A stretch of DNA of 64,000 nt from Allolobophora icterica (taxonomy: Eukaryota; Annelida; Clitellata; Crassiclitellata; Lumbricidae), in assembly GCA_963556255.1 (NCBI GenBank), contig OY744607.1:4650291-4714290 (forward strand), in the 5' to 3' direction. Below the pieces are notes generated by a model that saw nothing but the letters and a program-made list of their open reading frames with translations, had not been told where the DNA came from and made no database searches. The first letter of the stretch is position 1. Each line of letters opens with the position of its first letter. The position numbers and the translations under genes were made by a program. Shown here in pieces: positions 10,401 to 22,400 of this stretch.

Positions 10401-13400
10401 TTCTGTATCCGTGGTGACCTGTGCGAGTTTGACCATGGGACCGATCCGGTTGTGCTGAAAAATGAAGGCTATCCATGTAAGCAAACCACATGTATCATAT
10501 TAACTTACAAAACAGTAAAATTAATATTATTACAATCGAAATTCAATTGGAGTACCGTAAGCTTTGTATCTTTGACATTTTCTGCTGGGTCTTGCGTTTT
10601 AATCATGTATGGTTTGCTACAGTATCTCTGAAAAGCTCAGCAGTATTGAAAGAGTGCTGTCTATGAGATGTTTCTTGATGTTTCAGCTGGTCTTGGACCG
10701 TCATTACTACCCCAGGGTCCACCCCTTATGGCACCAATGCCACACATGTCGAGACCGATGTCGCAGATGCCGTATCCGGATCCGCAGACCATGATGCCAC
10801 CTAATCTGCAGTTCCCGTCATCGGAAGGTACGCGTTCGGCGTTAAGTTTCTTAATGTTACAAAGTTGATAAGATTCTTTTTCAAGTTTCAAATTGTTTCT
10901 TCTTTAAAATTTTGTGGCTGTCTTTTTCTGCTGAGTTACTAAATCAGTTTGGTAAAAGTGCCATTGACATATTCATCACTTACTTGATTCAATTTCAAAC
11001 TCGTGTGAACCTGGCCTTGGAGTTCAATTACACGAATACTTTTTAAGTCGCATGGTAGCTTTCGTGGAGTGGCGCGGAAACGAGGCGTTTATTAATTAAT
11101 TGAAGAACAAGAAAATATGATTGCAGAAAAAGAAAGTTTGTATTTCTTAACATTTTAGTGTTTGTTAATTTTTACTGACCTTTAGAAGATAAGTCTTGTT
11201 TTAATTTAATTAATTAATTAATTATAAGTGTTTATATCAGTTTATCCTTCAGCTTTGGCAATTCGCAGTTTTCTAAGCTTTCTGTTTTCTTGTTTACGAT
11301 TTCGTAAGCTTTATTACTGTATTTACGGATGATTTACGTAGACTTGTTATCCTAGTATCCTGATGACGGCATAATGATGCAGTATCTCTGCCTCTGTTTT
11401 CCTGAAATTGCTGCTAGGTGGCGCTTCGTTTCTCCCCCCGCCACCTCACCTGATGTCGTCAATGCCACACATTCGGGACTTTCAGCTTTACCCTCCACCA
11501 CTGCCGCCCCCTCATCTGCGCCGTAAGCATTCCCCGTTTCTGTATTGCCCTGTATTTCACTTCTAATATGATTATTTAATCAGAAGCTTTTATAGCGCCG
11601 TTGTGATGATGCACAGGGTGTTGGTTGGTGGTGGTCAAGTGGTGGTCAGTTGGTGGTCATCTGGAAACTTCTATAGTGCCTTTGTTGTATGTACGAAGTC
11701 CTCTGTCAGTGGTCACTTCTATGCGTAACCACATTCCAAGAGAATAACAGGGCTGTTGGGGGGGACCTGATGCATACTGTGGTCAGGAACTTAAACAGTA
11801 TGGTAGATACAGGAACAGTATGGTAGATACAGGAACAGTATGGTAGATACAAGAACAGTATGGTAGATACAGGAACAGTATGGTAGATACAGGAACAGTA
11901 TGGTAGATACAGGAACAGTGTGGTAGATACACGTACAGTGATTCGCATATAATGTACATGTAATGTGCTTGTAATGTACACATGATGTACACATGATGTA
12001 CGTAGTACATATAATGCACATTTAATGTACACATAATGTACATGTACAGAGGTGTTTAACTGCTTACTTTCCAACTTTTCTATGGACCATATGCATTGCT
12101 AGTAGAGGACGCACCATTCCTTATGTGTACCCTTTTTACGAGTTTACAATTATGACCGCTCTGAATATTACTGATTTTCACCCCATGGCATTCATATCCT
12201 AACCTGGTCTAAGGTAACAACTTCTATGGTGCCACGATCACATTGCACAAGGTAACAGTCAACTACACCTATGACCCTGACCTTTAACCTGCTGACCTTG
12301 ATCTGATCGTCTGCTACAATTTCAATGTGTAGCATTTCCAATGATGCCGCCTCCGTTTGTCACGAGTCGGCCGATGACCATGCGACCTGAGCCAGTACGA
12401 AACATGGGCGAATTATATCAGCCGATGATGATACCAGGTGAATAACTTATGAATATATCTAGATAGGAGGAATTTGTCTACTGCCTGGCCATGGTCAATC
12501 AATCAATCAACCAACTGAAAATTTATATAGCACCCCTTCAAGGAAACTATTCAGAGGTGTTCCCAGCCCAGCCCCGGCGAAAGAGAACAGTCTTGAGCGC
12601 AGAGAAGAAAGCGGTGGATGAGTCTCGAGGAAGAGACCACAGCTGGTGATTGGTTGGTTCAGACCTTTACTTTTGTATATTCTGTACAGATTCTGTAACC
12701 AAATTATTATTATTTTAATTATTATTATTATTTTCCAAAGATATATATTATCCCTCAGGAACTAAACAAGATTGAATGCTGGAGCTACAAAAGACTTCTT
12801 CTGGAACTATTGTCCTCATCTCCATTGAGGTCTATTACTATCATTATTATGCACTTATTAAGCACCACTATCTAATGGCCAGGCATTAGATATATGTGGT
12901 ATTTGTTTCGTTGGGCTGTTACCTGTTAGGGTAACACACCTTGCACTTACGTCTTACATTACGCTTTCTGACAGGTCAGTAAGTTTACCACTCTGATGAT
13001 TTGTGTCATCCGGACAAATTCTCATAACTGTAAAGTAACTGTGAATTGTAATAGTTTGATTGTTACATGTGCTGTATAAATAACATGTCCCACTGGCGCT
13101 ATATAAATTCAAAGATCACTGTCCATGTTGTTCTTCAGTCGAGCCGTACATGCCGGAACCATATACACCAAAGTCGACCGGTTACCAGGCAACTCCGAAA
13201 CCGGACGAGAAGTGGGAGGCTAGCAACAACACTGACCCAAATTTTGTGGCCCAGAGATTGGGGCCAGTTCAGATCTCTGCCAATCGTCACACGAACCTCG
13301 TACGGGTGCCAACGGATGAAGCCAGGGCCGCGTCGACAGGTAAATTGTTACAAGCTCTGTTTTAGAGTTTCTGTGGCTTTTCTCAGTTGACTGTGGTTAC

Positions 13401-16400
13401 TGTAGGTGATAATGGCATGCATGTATGTTTGTATGTATATGTTTATGTATGTATGTATGTGTGTATGTATATATTTATGTATGTATTATGCATGTATGTG
13501 TTTGTATTTATGTATGTATGTATGCATGCATGTATGTGTGTATGCATATATATATGGGGGGCCCGATAGCGCATTGGATAACATCTGGCGTAGAGTGCGA
13601 GAGGTACAGAGATGGAGTCCCATAGGCGGACATGCTTTGTAGGCTGCAATTTGCGCCGTGTATTGCAGGCTGTCTGTTCTGTTAGTAGTTAAGGTTTATC
13701 GCATAACATGTACATGTACAGCGCAGTGCGTTTGCAGGCGCTTAATTAAAGAATAAATATTATTATTATTATTATGTTTGTATGTGTGTATGCATGTATG
13801 TATGTGTGTATTTGTAATTGTAATTGAACATCTATAGAGCGCTACTCAAGAGAAAGGCTAATCAGAGGCCAGCCTGTGTGATGTTAAATGTCATTAAGAA
13901 CTAAGCTATTACGTCAGTTAGCAACACGATGCATAGTAAACTAGGCGAGTTGTGTAATTGGATAACTCTCAACCAATTTGCTGGTCGGTCAGTCCCACCA
14001 TCTATCATTCATTCAATCAATCATTCAATCAGTCTCAGTTATTCTACTAATCAGTTATTCATTCAGTCAATCATCCAGTCAGCTTGCCATTCATTCAGTC
14101 AATCAGTCAGTCAATCATTCAGTCAGTCAATCATTGAGTCAGTATGCCATTCAGTCATTCATCACATTTTGTTATTCTTTTACCACTTTTTGCACATAGA
14201 GTAGTGTAAATCTTAATAATCAGTGTGTTTCTAGCTACATCCTTTAAACTGTGATTTTCTAAATCACCGATTTGAGCTGTCCATTTCTTAACGTGCATCT
14301 AACGTTCTGCTTGGCAGAGGAAAAGCCAGACATGAGCACTGGTCAGAAACGTGCCGGTATGAAACGGTCGGCTGACGTTCTAGACGCACAGCCGGACTCC
14401 ACTCCTACAGCGGTCAGCAACTCTGCTCAGCCTCCGCCTATGAAGAAAACGGCCTTCGAGCATCCAGGTTAAATGATCTATTCTTATCCTATACTAACAA
14501 AGCATTTCTGATTCACTGTAATAATTTACATTTTAAAATGTAATGGTTACATTTTCAACTTTGGTTGCTTTTGAGTGCTTTGCCATGGGTGGAAGCACCT
14601 GCTTGATAAACTTTGTATTTTTAAGGACAGTCTTGTTGCTGTTTGGTCGTTATATTGCAACACCTTCTGTATGCCAAACTTGTTTGTAGGTGTGCGTCAT
14701 GGAGGGACAAACAACACGACGCTGGAACTGCGGAAAATTCCGAGAGAGCAGAACACGATTGCGAACATCAATGATCATTTCTCAAAATTTGGCATTATCG
14801 TCAATCTTCAGGTTTGTCTGTTTCCTGAAAAAGTTTGTCTGCCATTGTTTTTGCGCATGTGTGTGTGTGTATATGGTGGTCATAGTTCCTACTGCTGCTG
14901 TTTATGCTACTATTAATATTATTGTTTGATGGTGTTTCAGCTGCTGCTGTTGCTATTTGTAGAGGCCCTACTATTGTTATTGTTGTTATTGTTATTGTTT
15001 AGGATGAATTTTTACCATAAGTGCTAAATGCCTAAGAATGAATCTGAAATGGTTATTAATCATTAATTGTTATATTAATAATTATTATAATTGTTATATT
15101 AATAAAAAATAAATAATTACTATATTAATAAAAAAAAGATCATAAGAAGTTATGTACTATGAATATTAATTACCGGTATATTGATTTACTCTAAGCAAGA
15201 TGGATTGCATCCCAATGTAATGATAAAATTTATGCTGAGGGTTTTGTGGTCTGGTATGGCTTTGCTGATATTGTGCTGTCTGTTGATCATTTCTTCTGCT
15301 CTGTTTTGTATTTATTTATTATCAATATATATACGTCGGTTTCAAAATGTTAAACATCAAATACAACTTATTACATACAGTATGTAGTATTAGTTAGGTT
15401 TTACGAAGTTTTTTTGTGCAAATACATCAAACAACATTGTGGACATTAAGAATACTGATGTGTTCTGTTTTTGGAACAGGTTGGCTGGGAGGGCGACCCG
15501 CAGTCTGCCCTCGTTTCCTTTGCGAGCAACGCACAGGCGCAGCTTGCTTACCGCTCGCAGGAACCGTTCCTTAACAACCGATTCATCAAAATATTCTGGC
15601 ACAACGCAGAAAAGCCACCGCAGAATCAGCAACAGGTTGACCATCAAAATAAATCTTTTTATTTATTTATGTATTTAATGCAGTACACAATTGAGCATAC
15701 AAAGTTGGTGAGTTGAAAGTACGGTGTCATCAATTTAATACTGTTTTGCTGGCTGTGTTGCTGTATTTTATTGGCTTTGTTCTGTTATCTTTATTTTTCA
15801 GTCTTGATTGCAGTGAATTTGCATTTGATGTTGACCTCCTTGCACGGTGTCCGATTGGTTAGAGCACTCGGACTGTAACGCAGAGAGTACGGTTCGAGCC
15901 TCACCCAAGACAGTTACTGTGTAGGGACCTTGAGCAAGTCCTTTATTTGTAATTGCTCAGTGCAATTGATGCTCTGTCATATGGTCATGTGCGCTTCTGA
16001 GCTTGGAATGAGGAATATATCAAACACAGTTGTATTGCATTGTGTTGCATTGTATTGTATTGTATTACAAAGTTCAGAAGTGCACACTTGATGATATGAC
16101 AGAATATCCATGGTGTCGAGCAGTTGTGAGTGAAAGACTTGCTCAAGGTCCTTACACAGTGACTGCCTGAGTGGAGGATTGAACCCATACTCTATGCTTT
16201 ACAGGTAGAGTGCCCTAACCTTGTCGCACAAGTGCTTGACCTCAGCTTTGACCTCTCGATCTTTAGTCATTATAAAACAATCTCTTCCTGTTTTGTGAGT
16301 GTGTGTGATTGTGTTTGTATGTGTGTGTTTGTGTGTGTGTGCTTGTGTGTGATTGTGTTTGTATGTGTGTGTTTTTGTGTATGCTTGTGTGTGATTGTGT

Positions 16401-19400
16401 TTGTATGTGTGTGTTTTTGTGTATGCTTGTGTGTGATTGTGTTTGTATGTGTGTGTATGCTTGTGTGTGTTTGTGTTTGTATGTGTGTGTTTTTGTGTTT
16501 GTGTGTGTATGCTTGTGTGCGATTGTGTTTGTGTGTATGCTGATCTGATGTGAAGTTTGACTGTACTTCTCGATTTCAGACGTCATCTGCACCGAATGCT
16601 GAGGCTCCGCGCCAGCGCATTGTGATTCCAGAGCGGCACAAACTCCAGCTGAACAACACGCTGAGGAACGCGGCCCAGGCAGCCAAGAACGCGGAGAACA
16701 TAGCTAATCAACACGCGGCCCAGGCAGCCAAGAACGCAGAGAACATGGCTAATCAACCAGCAGTAAAGAATGCTGCCACAGCAGCCACACTCGTAAAGAA
16801 CACCCCGGTTGATTCAACAGCCAATGCTACAGTGGTGTGTGGTTTTTTATATGGGTTTTCTTATAACATGAGACAACCTCCTCGTAAGACATGGCCTCGT
16901 CATAATTCAACCTGTTATGTAGGTAGTATTTGAAGGAGGTCCATGTGTAGTTTGAAAGTCAGCTGAATATTATAGGAACGAATTCGAGCACAAGTGTCGG
17001 CAGCTAGACAAATTTTCTTTACAGGATATGCAGCTGAACAGCTAGATAAGTGTCGCAGGCTTTGGGATACAACCTGCAGGCACAGTGGTGAAATCATATT
17101 GTACTGTATTGTATTCGGACATTTATAAAGCCCGTGTAACGGGAGAGCCATTCAGAAGCGCTCCCAGTGTGAGAGACCCTGAGAGATAAAGCAAGTTTTA
17201 AGAAAGGTAAAAGAGAATAGAAGAAAGAACAGATGGAGGAACCTCATTCCAAGGGCAGGGCCAATGGAAGCAAAAGACCAAGATTGACCCAGTGAAGTCC
17301 TGACACAGGAAATGAGGAGGTCCAGATGGTCAGAGGAACGAAGAAGACGGAGAGAATTTATACATTGCCTCTTATAGGACAAACTACTAGGGGCACTGCA
17401 AGTGCGAATGCATTACTTGGAATGTAATGTAACTGAAATGAAAACACATTAGCACACAGCCACTCTTCAACCCTAGCAGCCACGTTTGTTGGGCCCACCA
17501 CCAGCGGCACAATGTGGGCCTGCTGTGAGCCAACGAAAATGGCCACCTGTCCTGTATGCTTCAGTTCCATTCATAAAATGCCGCTTCAGTTTTAAGAGCA
17601 TCTTGCAGCAAGACGAAAATGACTTCTTGTTGTGTATAGGAAGCTGCGGTGTTGCCACCTGCTGAGAGCATCACATCACCACCTGCTGCAGCAGCGCCTG
17701 CTGTTGATGCGGGAAAGACTGTGCCAGAGACATTGCCTGCAGGCAACACCAGGATACAGAGACGGACATCCAAAGATATTGCCAGCAAGGTATAGTGCTT
17801 CAGCTGCGTATAGCTTTGCGACCACATGTACAGTAATATAACAGACCATTACTGAGTGTGTAATGTAATTTCGTGGTATGTAATTTCGTGGTATGTAATT
17901 TCATGCAATGTGATTTCATGTGATATAACATCATGTAATGTAATTTCATGTAATTTTATGTAGTGTAATTTCATGCGATGTAATTTCATGCGATGTAATA
18001 TCATGCAATTTATGTAATGTATGCCAAGGCTAAGAAAACGATGTTGCTGGCACTTTATTCCCAGGGGATGTCTCTCTGGCTAGCTTAAGGGACTGCTCTT
18101 CTTTTTCTAGTAGTTAGCATGCTGAACTGTTATAGCTCAAAATTGGGTTCAGGTATTCCTGACAGGGCTGAAAGATGTTTGGGGATTTCGGCTCCACTAA
18201 ACCCCATCTGCAAAATTGGGTTTAAAATGAGTACTTCTGAGCTGGCCTTACATGTCTGTGAGGCGATCAGAGCATGAAAGAAAACCACTCACCTATCCTT
18301 GTTGACCATGGCTAAGAAAGAGATGTTACTAACACATCATACTTTATGCATGGTGTGAAGTGCTAGTTGCAGCACTCGTGAATAAGCATGTGCGCTGTGT
18401 TTAGTTTTCATGTGGTGCTTTAGAAATTTGCAGTGTATGATTACGAATAGTAGCTAAAGCTAGCAAATCTTATTCTGCTCTGCTTACCTTTATCATTGCA
18501 GTGGTGAGGTGGTAACTTGCTTTAACGTTTAACACTTTACTGACGAGCTTGTACTATGCTTACCAGTGTATGAATGTAGGTAGCATAGGTCAGTTACAGC
18601 AGTAAACTTGCTTATAGAATTTTGGAATATTAAAGACATATTGTCGTGTGATTATTTGACCGTAGGAAGTGTTAGTGAAGCAGTTGGAGCTTCAGAAGAA
18701 ATCGCAGGAACTGCTACAGAAGAATATCGAACAGCAGAAGGTCTGTACTTTACCACTAGTCATCTTCTCATCCCTTGCCCCAAACTAATCAGGGGTGATT
18801 TCTGCATTAGCCTGCTGGACGTTAAATTTCATAGAGAACTAGAATATGCATCAGTTAACAAAGCATTGCACAGTTACCTAGAAGAGTCCAACCTATCGAA
18901 TCCCATCAACAGTTGTAATTCATGGAGTTTAATGAGATCAGTGCTCTAGAAGGTTCCAGTAGGAGTGGATCAACAGTCGTGTTTGGTTCATTATCGGCTG
19001 AAGTTTTCTGCTGTGAATTGTTTTCTGCTGTGAATTGTTTTCTGTTGTGAACTGTTTTCTGCTGTGAATTGTTATTGTTTTCTGTTGTGAATTGGTTTCC
19101 CTTGTGAATTGGTTTCTGGCTCTGATTTTTAAAGTTAAATTCTGATTTGAGCATACGTTTCCGCAAAGGAAGTTTCGGATGATCTAAGTGTATATGATCT
19201 GTTATGCTATTACACAATTACTCTTTTTGTTTAGATTCTGCTGCAGAAACTTGAAAAGGACAAAGCTACCTTGAGTGCTGACGAAAAGGCAATTATAATC
19301 GAGGTATGCTGATGGAAAATGTGTTCAAAGGTTCATTGCGCGTGCTTTTATATGCATCTCGGTGTTTGAACACATTCTTATCTGTTGATGAATTTATGAT

Positions 19401-22400
19401 ACAAAAATTGTATATAACGATTTATGATTATTATTGAGTGCTAACAGTTATACTTGATGTGTAATCATTTTAATAATAGTAAAAGTGTTAGTGATAATAA
19501 AATTACAGCCAGTTTGTGTTAGTGATGATAAAATTACAGCCATTTTGCCAAGAATAGCCATTCCAGGCTACACTCTTTCATGCCTGGCATAGTTTTTCCA
19601 CCCCACCTGGATTTTATTCTACTGGCTAAATAATACTACTACTAATGATATTAATAATGACAAGTTATGTAGCTCCATAACTTAGTCAAAACAGAAGAGA
19701 AAGGCAGTGGGCATGAATCAAAAGGTTTTCATTAATTAATTAATTCAGAGGACTTATATAGCACCTCTACTTTGAGGCGCTCCCAGTCCAACTCTGGCGA
19801 TGAAGAACAGTTTTCAGTTACTTCTACAGTCAACTGAGAAACAGTTGAACAGAAATTGCAGAGACGTGGTTTCTTTGAATTGATGCTGAATTTGTTGATG
19901 TTTCTGTTCTGCCGTTTCAGACAATCAAGAAACTAGCAAAAGCAATCGAAGAGCTGAAAGCGAGGTGTGCATTGATTAAACCCAATTCGGCCAACAAGAG
20001 CGTTGCCATTGGCAACAAGGCGCCAACTCCTGCTGTGAATTTGTCGTTGCCTGGGGCGATGAGCAAGGTTAACAACGTCGTGCGCAGTCTGAGTAACTCG
20101 GGTATTAAGGCGTCGTCTGGTTTAGCGAGTCCTCGACTGCTCTCCAAGACTCCAGTCTTTCAAGACAGCCAACAGGTGGGTTTTCAGTTGTTAAGTTTTA
20201 TTGGTTTTGGTGCGCCATCGGTTGATGCCTTGTGTTTTTTACGTCAACGCAATAGAAGTACTACTTAATATTGACAATTAATAGTTTCGTTTTCAATGCT
20301 GTGCTTGAAGTGTTCTTTCTATTGGAGACTTCAGTAAGAAATTCAAGACTTATCTGTTTACATCATCTGATTAAATGGAGCTACTACTGTTTAATTATGT
20401 TAACTTGCTCTTTGTAAATCTTCATATAGAAGAAGAGCAGTTCCTTTAGCTAGCCCTGAGGCAGCCATGGGTATTAAATGTTGGCAACTTCATTTTCTTA
20501 GCCTCGGCATATAAGGGCAGGTAGCCAGTCCTCTCCTTCACTGTCTCATCTTCCCACTGACACGGTCCAACAGTGTATGATCAGTGTACTCATTATATCA
20601 TCATTATGGGGTGCAGGTGGGGTATAAATCTCGAACCAAATTTCTGCCCTGGCGGGGATTTGAACCCCCTACCTCTCGATCAACGGTCCAGCATGCCAAC
20701 CACTACACTATCAAGCACCCCACAATGATGATAATAATTGATGCATTGTTTTTAGTTTGGTAGACTTTTGCTGTCCATTGTTTCCTGACTGATTCTGTTT
20801 TATTTTGTGGTGTTGGCTGCAGACACAGAAAGCGATCCTCGACACGGAACTGGATCTGATGAATCGTCAGAAGGAGGGCACTGACACGTCCGAGTTACGC
20901 CGGCGCGTCATGGCACTCAAGGAGGAGGTTTGACTCTTAATTCCACCCCCAGCACATTTGTAATAATACAGTCAGTTGCCTGAATGGTACAGCAATGACC
21001 TTTGACTGCTATGTCTTGAGGTCGAATCCCTGTGTAACAATTGCAGTTTTCTGTGGCCTGTAATGATGGAAATTTCTCGAAAGCCTATCCAGTTGTGGGG
21101 ATGCTGTTTGTTGTGTTTGTGTATGAGAAGACTCCAATGTTTGGTCATGTTTGAGGAGTGCCAGCTGGTCAGAACCCAAACACTGCACTATGTACGTATA
21201 CCAGATTTGGCATAGCTTTGACAATGTCTACTGACAGCAGATCGTAGCGTTAAAAGACAGACTTGTAGAAAAACCTTTCTGTTTTGTATACTCTTCTGTA
21301 CTGCTTTGTCCAATGATTACAGCATTAACTGCCTGGCTGTAGGACACAGTGACTTTGCTGCATTACAAAGGACAATGGCCATTCATTAAAAGGAATGTTG
21401 TAGCTATAGTGCACAGTGTCTGCAGTGTACGGACATTTCATGATTGCTTGTAGGGCCGTAGGCCACAGAATCTTACTGTGCTGCTGTACAATTTACCTGT
21501 TGGATTTTGACCGACTTCTCTGTAGGTTTAATGTTGTTTCGTTTGAAATGACAATCGATTAATGTATTGTTGATTAAGACAATGTTGCTATTATAGAAGT
21601 CATTAGATTAGATTTGATTAGATTGCTAGACAACTTATGTCTGAGCAATAAAGCTACATCATTGTCTGCCAGTTCCAGACATTGCCTTCACAAATACAAC
21701 CAAAGGTAATGTGCCGGCATATGCAATTGTCTCGTTATTAAATTCTAACTGGTTTCTGATTGACAGGCCGCTTCCCTTGGGCTGTTGGGGCCAAAGCCCG
21801 GCGCCGGGCCTAAACCTGCCCCGGTTCATGGCCGAGGTCGTGGCACCGTGTTGGCCCGTGGCCGCGGCGTGGGTCAGGTTGGAGCCAGGCGGTGGCCAGC
21901 TGGAGCCACCAGTCACACGGTTGATCGACGTCCCAGGCAGTTGCTCATAACTGGATTTCTGGCAGAGGAAAAGGACGAGCTGATTGCTCATCTGCAGGTC
22001 AGTGAACCCGGCTCACCCTACATCACTCATAAACCCAAGCGCAGGGCACCAACTTGTTCACGAGGGTTCCGTCATGTCTGAGGAGTTGTCCAGCAAATTT
22101 TCTGTTGTGTACTGCATATTTTTCAGTTTCAACAAACAATTCAAACCGTCCCTTAAAACCGCATGGGTTTGGTCAACTTTAATTAGTAAAATTTGATTAG
22201 TAAAATTTAAGTAGATACCAATGCATATTTGGAGGTAAAGAAGGTGTCCTACCATCAGATTTGATTAATTTTGCTTCTCAGCTGTAAGATGGCGCTACGG
22301 TGCTTGTAACCTAACATAGATTGTTATACATGTTCACCATCGTTTTTTCATTCATTCATTCAGAGGGCTTACATAGCACCCCTCCATCCAAGATACTACT

